From Bin87 sp965197635 (GTDB lineage Bacteria > Chloroflexota > Dehalococcoidia > Lucifugimonadales > UBA3495): a stretch of 64,000 bases of DNA. Below the pieces are notes generated by a model. It was not told where the DNA came from. It worked only from the letters and a program-made list of their open reading frames with translations, and did no database searches. The stretch lies in assembly GCA_965197635.1 (NCBI GenBank), contig CBDANN010000008.1, positions 1,798,001-1,862,000 on the forward strand, written 5' to 3'. The stretch's first letter is position 1. Each line of letters begins with the position of its first letter. This document shows, piece by piece, positions 8,168 through 17,209 of this stretch. The translations under genes and the position numbers were made by a program.

Positions 8168-9415
8168 ATGCCCCGGTTTGACGACTACACGGGCGAGCAC
8201 CTGATACCTCCCTACCGCATCCTGGACTTGACCGACCGCCGCGCGGCCTTTTGCGGACGGTTGTTGGCCGACTACGGCGCTGACGTGGTGAAAGTGGAGC
8301 CGCCCGCTGGCGACCCGTCCCGCCGCCTGGGCCCGTACCCTGGCGATGCGTCCGACGACGAGCGCAGTCTGGACTTCATGTTTTACAACACCAACAAGCG
8401 TTCGATCACGCTGGACCTGGAGAGCGAAGCCGGGCGGGCGTTGTTTCGTCGGTTGGCCGCCGATGCCGACGTTATCATTGAGAGTTTTGACCGCAATTAT
8501 CTCTACGAACTGGGCATTGGGTTTGACTCGCTGCGCGCCGACAACTCCGGTCTAATTATGGCGTCGGTCACGCCTTTCGGCTGCACCGGCGAGTGGGCCG
8601 ATTACCAGGGCGACGACCTCGTGGTGATGGCTGCCAGCGGCTATATGCAGATAACCGGAGAACCCGACGCGCCGCCGGTGCGCCAGGGCAACGAGCACAG
8701 CCACTATCCGGGAGCCCAATACGCCGCCGTAGGCATCTTGGCGGCGCTGTATTACCGGGATTTCGCTGGCGGCGGGATCGGGCAGCATATCGACGTTTCG
8801 TCTCAAGAAGCCCTGATTACCTACTACACCGACGCTCATCCGGCCCTTTTGTGGCGCAAGCTGGGTCAAAACGTCACCCGTGTCGGCACCAACTCCACGT
8901 TGGTCATTCCGCTGGGAGCTTATCCTTGCCAAGACGGCTGGATTGCCGCCGGCGTCATCACGCCCCGGGAGTGGGATGCCCTTGCCCAGTGGATCCACGA
9001 AGTGACCGGTAACGATGAGGTGCTGAACGAGGCGTACCGGGGAGGCAACCAGGACCGGGCCGAACACATCGACATTATCACGGCGCTATTCCTGGAATTC
9101 GCGGAGAACTTCACGGTTCAGGAACTGTTTCACGAAGGGCAGCGGCGCAACCTGGTTTTCCTGCCGGTCAACGAAGTGGCAGACCTTTTGGCCGACCCGC
9201 AATTGTCCGAATCCGGGTTTTGGTACGACATTGAGCACGATGACGGAGACCTTGGCGCGTTGAAGTATCCATTGGGGATATTCCACAGCGAAGAGGTGTC
9301 GGTGCTGAGTCGTCCGGCTCCAGCGTTGGGAGCAGATAATGCGGCAGTGTATCAGGGGGAATTGGGGCTGGTGGACGACGAACTCGCCGCTCTTATTGCC
9401 GGCGGTGTAATCTAG
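8168..9415 (+). CDS. CaiB/BaiF family III CoA-transferase (catalytic Asp replaced)
   Basis: A 415-residue protein from ATG 8168 (MPRFDDYTGEH). The family III fold is clear: RAAFCGRLLADYGADVVKVE, then FMFYNTNKRSITLDLESEAG and the helix GAQYAAVGILAALYYRDF. These enzymes move CoA between acids and form an aspartyl-CoA anhydride intermediate. At the position where that Asp is usual (a G-x4-D pattern before the G-I-L-A-A-L helix) this protein reads GNEHSHYPG, with His. Activity is therefore doubtful or altered. A second, intact paralogue lies at 10139, with a Uma2 gene between. Confidence 0.85.
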   Translation: MPRFDDYTGEHLIPPYRILDLTDRRAAFCGRLLADYGADVVKVEPPAGDPSRRLGPYPGDASDDERSLDFMFYNTNKRSITLDLESEAGRALFRRLAADADVIIESFDRNYLYELGIGFDSLRADNSGLIMASVTPFGCTGEWADYQGDDLVVMAASGYMQITGEPDAPPVRQGNEHSHYPGAQYAAVGILAALYYRDFAGGGIGQHIDVSSQEALITYYTDAHPALLWRKLGQNVTRVGTNSTLVIPLGAYPCQDGWIAAGVITPREWDALAQWIHEVTGNDEVLNEAYRGGNQDRAEHIDIITALFLEFAENFTVQELFHEGQRRNLVFLPVNEVADLLADPQLSESGFWYDIEHDDGDLGALKYPLGIFHSEEVSVLSRPAPALGADNAAVYQGELGLVDDELAALIAGGVI

Positions 9416-9443
9416 GCGTCAACCGACACTGGAGGATTGTGCA

Positions 9444-10133
9444 ATGGTTACCGCTAAACCCCAGCCAACCGTGTCTTCCCCTTCGTCGGCGGAAGTCGAG
9501 CCGACCCCAGACTGGCCATTGGTGGGCGAGCTCCATCTCAACCTGTCTGCACTGGGTGTTGATCACCTCGCCCCCGACTTCGGAGAGCGGATGTGCCAGT
9601 TCTCCAGTGACAACCCGCCCTGGCAGTTTGAGTATTCCGCACAAGGAGAGTTGATAATAATGCCAGCGCCCGGTTCCGAAAGCAGTATTGATGAAGGCGA
9701 ATTCAACATCGCCCTGGGCAACTGGCGTCATTCCAACTCCGGGATGAGCTTTCTGTCTAACATCGGCTTCCGCCTTCCCAGCGGCGCCCAGCGCATTCCC
9801 GACGCCGCCTGGATTACCCAGGAGCGCTACGACCACCTGACCCCCTCCGAGCGAAGGGGAACCATCAACGGCGCGCCCGACTTCGTGGTGGAAATACGCT
9901 CCCGCACCGACCGCTTGCCGCCACTGCTGGCCAAGATGCAGGAATGGATGGCCGGCGGCGCGCGCCTGGGTTGGCTGATTGATTACCTCGACCGCCGGGT
10001 GTACATCTACCGCGCCGGCCCGGACGGGCCGGAGATATTGGAAGACCCGGAAAACCTGTCGGGCGAAGAGGTGCTGCCGGGGTTCACCTTTGCGGTGCGC
10101 CGCCTGATTTTTGACCGCCACCACGAGGAGTAA
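9444..10133 (+). CDS. Uma2-family (DUF820) putative endonuclease
   Basis: A 229-residue protein of the Uma2/DUF820 family, a PD-(D/E)XK nuclease-like fold of unknown biological role that is expanded in cyanobacteria and Chloroflexota. The core reads FEYSAQGELIIMPAPGSE, then RIPDAAWI and PDFVVEIRSRTD (the acidic and E-x-R elements) and LGWLIDYLDRRVYIY. ATG 9444 has GGAGG at 9431-9435. It is packed between two CoA-transferase genes with short gaps (28 and 5 bp), so it is probably co-transcribed. Four more Uma2 genes lie at 60096-62509, but this one is a distant relative of them. Confidence 0.85.
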   Translation: MVTAKPQPTVSSPSSAEVEPTPDWPLVGELHLNLSALGVDHLAPDFGERMCQFSSDNPPWQFEYSAQGELIIMPAPGSESSIDEGEFNIALGNWRHSNSGMSFLSNIGFRLPSGAQRIPDAAWITQERYDHLTPSERRGTINGAPDFVVEIRSRTDRLPPLLAKMQEWMAGGARLGWLIDYLDRRVYIYRAGPDGPEILEDPENLSGEEVLPGFTFAVRRLIFDRHHEE

Positions 10134-10138
10134 TCACC

Positions 10139-11395
10139 ATGACCAGCGTCGTTGCCGACACACCGTCTGCCCTCTCCGGCATCCGTGTAGTGGAGTTCGG
10201 GCCATACGTGGCTCTGCCCCTCACTGGCCGCATTCTGGGTTCGCTGGGCGCTGAGGTCATCAAGGTGGAGACCAATAAGGTGCTGGACGAAATGGCCTTC
10301 ATCCCGGCCTGGTCGCGCGGCGCGGGCCAGCCCGAGTACCAGCGCGGCAAGCGGCGTATCACCCTGGATGTCCGTACCGAGGCCGGTCGGGACCTGCTGC
10401 TGGAGTTGGTCCGCATCAGCGACGTTTTCATGACCAATTTCCGCCGCAACGTGCTGGACCGCTGGGGAATAGATTTTCCGGCTATCCGGCAGCAGCGACC
10501 TGACGCCATTATCATGTGGCAGACCGGTTTGGGTGGGCACGGCCCCTATTACTCTTATAAGTCTTTCGGCATTCTGGTGCAGCACCTTTCCGGCGTATCC
10601 CTGATGACCGGATTGCCGGATGAACCGCCCGGCGTGGTGAACACGTCCTACTCGGACTACCACACTGGCGTTTTCCAGCCCGCTGGCATCATCGCCGCCC
10701 TTATGCGCCGCCGGCTCACCGGCAAAACAGCCACTCTGGAATCGTCAATCTTCAAATCGGGCGTGGCCACCGGCGGACCGGCGCTGCTGGACTACCAGGT
10801 GAACGGACGCGGCCCGCAGCGCCGGGGCAATCGGGACGCCTGGGCCGTTCCCCACGGGGTGTATCCTTGCGCCCACGCCCCCGGCTCGGATGAAGACCGA
10901 TACATCGCCATCGCCGTGGCTGATGATGAGCAGTGGCATCGCCTGCGCCGGGCGATGGGCGATCCCTCATGGGCGGCAACTCCCGAATTCGAGACCCGCA
11001 TAGGCCGCCGTCGGAACGAGGATGCCCTGGACGCCGCCATCGCCGAGTGGACCAAACCGCAGGAATCGGAGGCGCTGATGGACACTCTGCAGGCCGCTGG
11101 AGTGCCTGCCGGCATTGTTTCACAAGGCCAGGACCTGCACGATAGCAGGCACCTGAAATCCCGAAATTTCTTCCAGGACACCCGTTATTGGGAAGCGGAA
11201 CGGGGCATCAAGGCTACGGAGTGGGTGGAAGGGGAAAGTGTTTCCTGGACAATTCCGGCCAGAATGTCCGAAACGCCGATCGCGTTCGGCAAGTACAGCA
11301 ACATCGGCGAAGACAACTCATACGTCTTCGGAGAGTTGCTTGGCATGCCAGCCGAAGAGATTGCAACCTTGGAAGCTGCCGGTGTGATTTACTGA
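10139..11395 (+). CDS. CaiB/BaiF family III CoA-transferase
   Basis: A 418-residue protein starting at ATG 10139, with the Shine-Dalgarno GAGGAG overlapping the end of the Uma2 gene. The N-terminus RVVEFGPYVALPLTGRILG and LGAEVIKVE are family hallmarks. The catalytic Asp is present in SYSDYHTGVFQPAGIIAAL, unlike in the paralogue at 8168. The C-terminal part (ESEALMDTLQAAGVPAG) is also conserved. The acyl-CoA substrate cannot be told. The two paralogues might form a heteromer or act on different acids, which is inference from adjacency only. Confidence 0.9.
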   Translation: MTSVVADTPSALSGIRVVEFGPYVALPLTGRILGSLGAEVIKVETNKVLDEMAFIPAWSRGAGQPEYQRGKRRITLDVRTEAGRDLLLELVRISDVFMTNFRRNVLDRWGIDFPAIRQQRPDAIIMWQTGLGGHGPYYSYKSFGILVQHLSGVSLMTGLPDEPPGVVNTSYSDYHTGVFQPAGIIAALMRRRLTGKTATLESSIFKSGVATGGPALLDYQVNGRGPQRRGNRDAWAVPHGVYPCAHAPGSDEDRYIAIAVADDEQWHRLRRAMGDPSWAATPEFETRIGRRRNEDALDAAIAEWTKPQESEALMDTLQAAGVPAGIVSQGQDLHDSRHLKSRNFFQDTRYWEAERGIKATEWVEGESVSWTIPARMSETPIAFGKYSNIGEDNSYVFGELLGMPAEEIATLEAAGVIY

Positions 11396-11694
11396 AGCGG
11401 CCGACCTGCTGATTCGGTCATACGGGGTTCCTGGTCGGTTGCGGCCAAAAACCAGCCGGCTCTACGGTTCGCTCTTTTTGGCAGGCGATGTCGCGGTCCG
11501 TGGCCCCACGCCCCACGTTTCAGCTCTGAGCGTCTGACCTGCCGCCGTGCCTGACGCGCTCGATAAGCCTGCCGGCAATCATATACGTTGCTTGCTGACA
11601 CGGGCGGCCCTGTCCGGCAGTTGCCCTGATGCTTCCCCTCAATCGACCGGCCGTTTTTGCCGCGGTCGCTTGGGTGATCGTTGCCGGGGCGTGC
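11396..11694. other. Intergenic region between convergent genes
   Basis: About 300 bases between the CoA-transferase stop and the sensor-protein stop. Short open frames here have no protein-like composition, and no clear terminator or repeat was found. Confidence 0.5.
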
Positions 11695-14121
11695 TTACTG
11701 TTTCACCATTCGGTAACCGATCCCGTGCTCCGTGAATATGTACGAGGGTTTCCTGGCGTTGTCCCCCAACTTTTGGCGCAGCGTTTTCACGTAGGCGCGC
11801 AGGAGTTGGGCCTCTCCGAAGTACTCCGGTCCCCACACTCTCCGCAACAATTCGTCCTGGGTCAAGACGCGTCCAGCGTTGGAGGACAGTTCGACCAGCA
11901 GTTTGTACTCCGTGGCGGTCAGTTGCGTTTGATGGCCATCCACGGTCACCACATGGGAATCGTAGTCGATGGCTACTTGTCCCGCTTTATAGTTGGCCTG
12001 CCCTGGTGGCTTGGCGGGTATTGCTTGCCTCCGGAGCGAAGCCTTGATACGGGCAACAAGTTCCGTTGAAGAAACGGGCTTGACGACATATCCGTCCGCA
12101 CCCACATCAAATGCCTTTACGATGCTTTCGTCATCGCTGCAGTCTGAAAGAACGATGATCGGCAATTCGTACCGTGTGTACAGACGCCGCAACAACTGGA
12201 ATTCGCTGGCATCGGGCGTGGTCAAGTCCATCAAAAGGAGCTGCGGGCGCTCAGACTCCATCAGGTCTTCCAAATTGTTGAGGTCGTCCGTCGGTATGGG
12301 TTCAAAACCGGAGCGGGACAGAACACGACGGACTGCCCCCAAAGCTCGGTCGTCCTCAATAGCCACCAATATCTTCTGCTTTTGGCCCGCGTGGACTTGG
12401 GCTTCTTCGGGCGGTTCCAATGGATCTGGATATCCTGCGCCGTTGTCTTCGCACGCCGGGATCGTGAAGGTGAAGGACACTTCACCTCCGCACTCGGTAT
12501 CGCGAGCCCAAATTCGGCCGCCATGGGCTTCGACGATGCCTTTACAGATGGCGAAAGCCAAGCCGTCGCCGTTGCTGGCGTGCTTGATATTTTCAGTATG
12601 GATTTTCCACAGGAACTGGAACGGCTGCGATTGCGCCAAGTCGGAACCGTGGTTGTCGGCGGCAGCTACGGAGACGGCCACCTCGCGAGCCTCGTGGATA
12701 GCGCTCACCTTGATGGTGGCATCTTCGGCGGAATGTTGCGAGGCGTGAGCGAAGAGGTTTTGCAAGACCTGAACGACGCGTTGGCGGTCCGCCATCACGG
12801 TGGGGAGATCAGTCGGAAGATTCACCTCGATCCGGCTGCCAATGTGGCCACGTCGAAACTCTGTGCAGGCCCCGTCCACCAAGGATTGCACGCTGGTCGG
12901 TTCGGGTAATACCGGCAGCGTCCCGGCTTGGATATGGGACAGTTCGATCAGGCTGTTGATCTGGCCACGCATCAGGTCTGCCTGTTGATCAATGATGCGC
13001 AGGAGTTGGAGTGCTTCGGTTTGATTTGATGGGTCGATAGTTTCCGTTAGTGCAGCGATGGAACCCTTGATGGTGCTCAACGGCATCCGTAATTCCTGAC
13101 TTACCAATCCCAGAAACTCTCCACGCATCCGCTCGACGTCTTGCAAAGGCGTCATGTCTTGCATGGCGACCACAACGGAAAGTATGTCGCCCTGCTCAGA
13201 GTAAATGGGTGCAGCGTTGACCAGTGTAGTGATGGACCTGCCATCCGGTAGGTCAATGACGATTTCTTCCGCTCGCACCGTTTCGCCGCTTTGCAGCGCT
13301 CGAGTTAGCGGCTGTTCGGCGAAAGATATTTTTCGCCCGTCCGCACGCCGGAACGACAGTGCTTTATAGGTCTCTTCCCAAGCGTTCGAGTGCCCATGCA
13401 CACCGCCGACTATGCGCCGCACTTCAGGGTTGAGTGACGTGATGTTTCCCGTTTGGGCGTCAAACACCACCAATCCCACCGGCGAAATATTCACCAGCGC
13501 TTCAAGGTCGACTCTGGCCCGACGCTCCTTTTCATATCTGGCAGCGTTGACGATCGCTGTTGCCGCCTGGGCGGCGAACAAAGCGATCGCCGTTTCGTCC
13601 TCTTGCGTAAACTCCGGATCGGTTTCCTTTTCCGTCAGGTAAATGTTGCCGACCCGATCGCTGCCGTGATAGATTGGCACCCCCAGAAAATTTTCCATCG
13701 GCGGGTGATTTGGCGGGAATCCGACCGACTTTGGATGGGTGGCAATGTCTGCCACACGTAGCGGCCCATCCAACTCGTTCATGTATCCAAGCAGACCCTT
13801 CCCCTGAGGTGGCGTATCCATCCCCACCAATTGCTCAGGAGAGATGCCGGAACTGACCACGTCCTTCAAGGCTCCGCTTTCGTCGTGGGTTAACAGGACC
13901 CCGTACTTGGCGCCTGTCAAACTGCAAGCACTCTCCACCACCTCTTTCAGAACGGTGTCGGGATCCAGATTTCCACTAATGCTGAGGCAGGCCTGCCTCA
14001 GCTTGTAAAGAAGTCCCCGCGCCCCGCTTTCGAAACATCTGGGTACGTCGTCATCACTTGGTTTCGATTCTGGTGAAAGAGTTGAGTTGGTTTGCGGTTG
14101 TAGCGTTTTCGACGATTGCAT
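11695..14121 (-). CDS. GAF-PAS-pseudokinase-receiver-wHTH one-piece sensor regulator
   Basis: An 808-residue cytoplasmic protein. Order of domains: GAF (about 45-195), PAS (205-325), HisKA-like (330-400), HATPase-like (440-555), receiver (583-695), OmpR-type winged helix (708-805, ending ELLRRVWGPEYFGEAQLLR). The H-box reads LVSQELRMPL, so the phospho-accepting His is Gln342. The N-box reads NLFAHA with His459 for the Mg-binding Asn, and the G1 box is degenerate (ADNHGSD). The receiver looks intact: EDD 589-591, Asp632, Lys681. It therefore probably senses a ligand through GAF/PAS and binds DNA, with phosphate coming from elsewhere or not at all. No membrane segment. The gene is followed upstream by a 531-bp intergenic region. 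Confidence 0.88.
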   Translation of the reverse strand: MQSSKTLQPQTNSTLSPESKPSDDDVPRCFESGARGLLYKLRQACLSISGNLDPDTVLKEVVESACSLTGAKYGVLLTHDESGALKDVVSSGISPEQLVGMDTPPQGKGLLGYMNELDGPLRVADIATHPKSVGFPPNHPPMENFLGVPIYHGSDRVGNIYLTEKETDPEFTQEDETAIALFAAQAATAIVNAARYEKERRARVDLEALVNISPVGLVVFDAQTGNITSLNPEVRRIVGGVHGHSNAWEETYKALSFRRADGRKISFAEQPLTRALQSGETVRAEEIVIDLPDGRSITTLVNAAPIYSEQGDILSVVVAMQDMTPLQDVERMRGEFLGLVSQELRMPLSTIKGSIAALTETIDPSNQTEALQLLRIIDQQADLMRGQINSLIELSHIQAGTLPVLPEPTSVQSLVDGACTEFRRGHIGSRIEVNLPTDLPTVMADRQRVVQVLQNLFAHASQHSAEDATIKVSAIHEAREVAVSVAAADNHGSDLAQSQPFQFLWKIHTENIKHASNGDGLAFAICKGIVEAHGGRIWARDTECGGEVSFTFTIPACEDNGAGYPDPLEPPEEAQVHAGQKQKILVAIEDDRALGAVRRVLSRSGFEPIPTDDLNNLEDLMESERPQLLLMDLTTPDASEFQLLRRLYTRYELPIIVLSDCSDDESIVKAFDVGADGYVVKPVSSTELVARIKASLRRQAIPAKPPGQANYKAGQVAIDYDSHVVTVDGHQTQLTATEYKLLVELSSNAGRVLTQDELLRRVWGPEYFGEAQLLRAYVKTLRQKLGDNARKPSYIFTEHGIGYRMVKQ

Positions 14122-14652
14122 AAGATCACCGATCGTTTTGCCGAGGCATCATTTGATAAAAGTGTTGCGCGTAAGCAGTCCGAGGTACGGAGCAAACATT
14201 CTCAGTGGGAACAGCGATCTCGATGTGGCCTCAAAACAGCTTCGCATCGATGGCGGAGCCTAGCACAAAGATCGCCTCATCACAACGCTGTTTCAAAAAT
14301 ATAACGCCTATGTAAATACTAGGTTTCATGATTCTTTCACGTTCAATAGACGACAATAGCACTATCGCGTTATAGAGTGGTTAGTCTATAGCACCTCTTT
14401 GCTATGTCATATGGATGAATCGTAGCGCCGGGCTTGAGACATTGCCAGCAGGATCGGTGCGAGAACGATGAGTTATTCTCGATTGTGAAAAATTTGTGAA
14501 TATTTTCCCGATTAGAAACGAGACCACGGGTTATCGTGTAGGCGGGCCAGCGGCTTGCCGCAGCAATTTGTACTGGCATCAAACCCAGGCGTGGCTATTA
14601 TAAATCTGGCCGCGACCATGTATCTTCGGCGGCTTTTATTTGGAGTATCACC
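14122..14652. other. AT-richer divergent intergenic region
   Basis: 531 bases between the sensor regulator (minus) and ridA (plus). It is visibly richer in A and T than its surroundings, mainly at 14290-14500, and must hold the promoters of both genes. No convincing operator, riboswitch or repeat was seen and short frames inside look random. Confidence 0.5.
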
Positions 14653-15042
14653 GTGGAAAAAGTACGAAACAATTACCCCGGCATAGCGCCCGCCGGCGCG
14701 ACGTTCAGCAGGGGCGTCAGAGTGGGCAACCTCCTGTTCATCGCCGGCTGCACGGCTCGCGGCACCGAGGCGCAGGGCGGCCCTTCGATGGAGCAGCTTC
14801 AGGTAACCCTTGACCGGATTACCAGGATCGTAGCTGAAGAGGGTGGCGGTCCGGCAGACATCGTGAAGATAACCACTTTCGTAACCAGCATCCCAACCTG
14901 GCAGGAACACCGGGAAACGCAGGAGGCCCTGTTCGCCGAATATTTTCGTGGCGATTACCCGGCCAATACCCTGGTAGAGATCACAGCTTTGGCTGAACCG
15001 GGGTTGGATGTTGAGATTGAAGCAATCGCCGAGTTGTCGTGA
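14653..15042 (+). CDS. RidA/YjgF-family protein
   Basis: A 129-residue member of the RidA family, which deaminates reactive enamine/imine intermediates in the founding member. Start is GTG 14653 with GGAG eight bases upstream. The typical motifs are SRGVRVGNLLFIAGCTA in the N-terminal half, TLDRITRIVAEEGGGPADIV in the middle, and the C-terminal NTLVEITALAEPGLDVEIEA; Arg of the canonical pocket (around residue 105) is replaced in the NTLVEI stretch, so a RidA-like subfamily is likely. It ends just before the reductase gene at 15060, which suggests an operon. Confidence 0.9.
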   Translation: MEKVRNNYPGIAPAGATFSRGVRVGNLLFIAGCTARGTEAQGGPSMEQLQVTLDRITRIVAEEGGGPADIVKITTFVTSIPTWQEHRETQEALFAEYFRGDYPANTLVEITALAEPGLDVEIEAIAELS

Positions 15043-15059
15043 ACTGGCAAGGGTGTCTG

Positions 15060-15980
15060 ATGCGAGTCCTGGTCATCGGAGGCAGTGGGTTCATTGGGCG
15101 ACACGTCGTAAGGCGACTCAATCGAACGCCTAAATGTGATGTCGTTGGCACCTTCCGGACGCGCCCTCCGGGCAACGATGCAAACTCCTGGCTCCAGGTC
15201 GATTTGAGGGATGGAGCCGGGTTGCAAAGACTATTCGAGTTAGCCCGCCCGGACGTGGTGGTGCATCTCGCCGCCATTGCCGACGTCGGAACCGCCGAAA
15301 GGGATCAAAAACGCGCCACTGAGATCAACGTCGCCGCCACTTCTGTAATCACACGGCTCAGCGAGCGGCAGGGAGCGAAGCAGGTGTTCGTATCCACTGA
15401 GTACGTATTCGGGGGCGAAAGAGGGCGTTACCGGGAGGACGAACCGTCGAACCCCACTACGCACTACGGCCGAACCAAATGGGAGGCGGAGTTGGAGGTA
15501 GCGAAGCTGTCTGCCGCATGGAGTGTTCTCCGCACCAGCATAGTGTACGGGTGGCCCGAACCGGGCCAGAGAAATTTCGCTCCATGGTTGATCGAGTCTT
15601 TGCGCAGCGGGCATGGCTACAATGCGCCTGCGGACGTGTACCGAACGCCGGTTTTCGTTGACCACTTGGTGGAAGGCATCGCAAAATTGGTGTTGGAAGA
15701 CCACCACGGCATCTATCATGTTGCCGGCCGGGACTGGGTCAACATGTATGATTTCGCGTCCGCCATCGCTGGCGCGTTCAGCCTGGATACCGAATTGGTG
15801 AAACCGATTGAACGCGGATTATCGGGATCCCGGGAAGATGACCGGGAACGCGCAGCGACGCCCAAGGATCGCGATTTGTTGGGTTTGGACTGTGCCCGGT
15901 CGATGGAGGCGCTGGGTTTGGAGTACTTTGGACTGGCGGAGGGTATCGCGGCGTTGTGCGCCAGCGCTCACCGTCCCTGA
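15060..15980 (+). CDS. RmlD-like NAD(P)-dependent sugar-nucleotide reductase
   Basis: A 306-residue extended SDR protein. ATG 15060 (MRVLVIGGSGFIGRHVV) follows a weak AAGGG; an in-frame upstream GTG would overlap ridA. The Rossmann motif GGSGFIG is at residues 7-13, VVHLAAIADVG follows, and the catalytic pair appears as Tyr in THYGRTKWEAE (Y-x3-K). YRTPVFVDHLVEGI and GIYHVAGRDWVN are typical of dTDP-4-dehydrorhamnose reductase-type enzymes. No other rhamnose genes are nearby, so the true substrate is open. Confidence 0.85.
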   Translation: MRVLVIGGSGFIGRHVVRRLNRTPKCDVVGTFRTRPPGNDANSWLQVDLRDGAGLQRLFELARPDVVVHLAAIADVGTAERDQKRATEINVAATSVITRLSERQGAKQVFVSTEYVFGGERGRYREDEPSNPTTHYGRTKWEAELEVAKLSAAWSVLRTSIVYGWPEPGQRNFAPWLIESLRSGHGYNAPADVYRTPVFVDHLVEGIAKLVLEDHHGIYHVAGRDWVNMYDFASAIAGAFSLDTELVKPIERGLSGSREDDRERAATPKDRDLLGLDCARSMEALGLEYFGLAEGIAALCASAHRP

Positions 15981-16040
15981 AGCTACAGTATTTTACGTGG
16001 TTGGGAATCTTCGATACACCTCTGGCGAAAGGAGGCTGAA

Positions 16041-17036
16041 ATGTCGCAGACTAAGAGAATTTACGTGGGCATGCACGACGGAGTATGCGCCGTAATGAGT
16101 GAAGACGGCGGTCGAACCTGGCAACAAGGACCCGTCACACCCCTTGCCCACGCTGCGGCCCGGTTGGCGTCCAGCCCGACAACCTCGGGGAGAGCCTATC
16201 TGGCTGCGTATGAGGCTGGCGTCTATCGTACTGATGACGGCGGGACGACCTGGCGTCATTTGGATGCGTATCCCACTGACTATGCCCACAGCGTCCTGGC
16301 GCACCCTACGGATGCAGATTCGGTATATGTGGGTAGCGAGCCGGCGGCAGTCTTCCGCTCCATGGACGGTGGCGGCACTTGGGAGGAGTTCGGCGGATTT
16401 CGGGCGGTTCCGGAATCTGCCGACTGGGGTTTCCATTCGCCCACCAGGGACTCCCACGTGCGCGATTTGCGCGTCGCTCCCAACGACCCCGATCGGTTGT
16501 ACGCCGGCATCGAAGTCGGCGGCATGGTCCGTTCGAGCGACGGCGGAGCGAGCTGGAAGCAACTTCCCGGCCTCAACGACGACATCCACTGTGTGAACCT
16601 CAGCGCAGAACGACCCAACAGCGTGTACGTCGCGACCGCCCGTGCGCCTTATCGCTCCGACGACGGTGGGGACCAATGGGAGGTCATTAACAACGGGCTG
16701 CAGCGAAGGTACACATTGCACATCGCGGCGGCTCCCGACGACGCCAATCTGGTACTGGTTACGGTGTCCGAAAATGCGGGGCGCAGCAATCCTCAGTTCT
16801 ACCGGTCCACGGACGGTGGCCGGAATTGGAAGCTGGTGGACGGTCTTGGCGAAGGGGAGAATCCCCAGGACATGGTGGTGGCGTTCGACTGGGACCCGGA
16901 GGAGCTTGACAAGGTGTACGCCGGCACCGACGGCGGAGCCTTGTATTGCAGCGACGACCGCGGAGTTAGCTGGAAGCAGTTGCCAGTGCACTTGGGCACC
17001 GTGGCTGTCGGGGCGATGGCGGTCACCGGGGGCTAA
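16041..17036 (+). CDS. Seven Asp-box (BNR) beta-propeller protein
   Basis: A 331-residue protein with a strong AGGAGG ahead of ATG 16041. Seven Asp-box motifs occur at regular spacing: SEDGGRTW, TDDGGTTW, SMDGGGTW, SSDGGASW, SDDGGDQW, STDGGRNW and SDDRGVSW, enough for a seven-bladed propeller of the sialidase/VPS10/Ycf48-like type. It has no signal peptide and no sialidase FRIP motif, so enzymatic activity is not indicated. It may be a binding scaffold. It follows the reductase gene after a 60-bp gap. Confidence 0.85.
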   Translation: MSQTKRIYVGMHDGVCAVMSEDGGRTWQQGPVTPLAHAAARLASSPTTSGRAYLAAYEAGVYRTDDGGTTWRHLDAYPTDYAHSVLAHPTDADSVYVGSEPAAVFRSMDGGGTWEEFGGFRAVPESADWGFHSPTRDSHVRDLRVAPNDPDRLYAGIEVGGMVRSSDGGASWKQLPGLNDDIHCVNLSAERPNSVYVATARAPYRSDDGGDQWEVINNGLQRRYTLHIAAAPDDANLVLVTVSENAGRSNPQFYRSTDGGRNWKLVDGLGEGENPQDMVVAFDWDPEELDKVYAGTDGGALYCSDDRGVSWKQLPVHLGTVAVGAMAVTGG

Positions 17037-17209
17037 AATCCCGGTCAACCGCTCCGGTGCGCATTTTTGGCGCGCCCTGGTCAGTTGTGACCGATCGCGG
17101 CTAACGTGTCGCGAGTGGCGGCGCCTCTTCCGTCGACAGTGCCGTAGGCATCCAGATGAGGCGGCGCGTCGCCTCTGCGGCGGCCCGCGAAACCAATACA
17201 GGTTAGTTA

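Noticed and set aside
13000..13130. H-box change in the sensor protein as a simple sequence error
   Set aside because: The N-box and G1-box are degenerate too, which a single base error would not explain.
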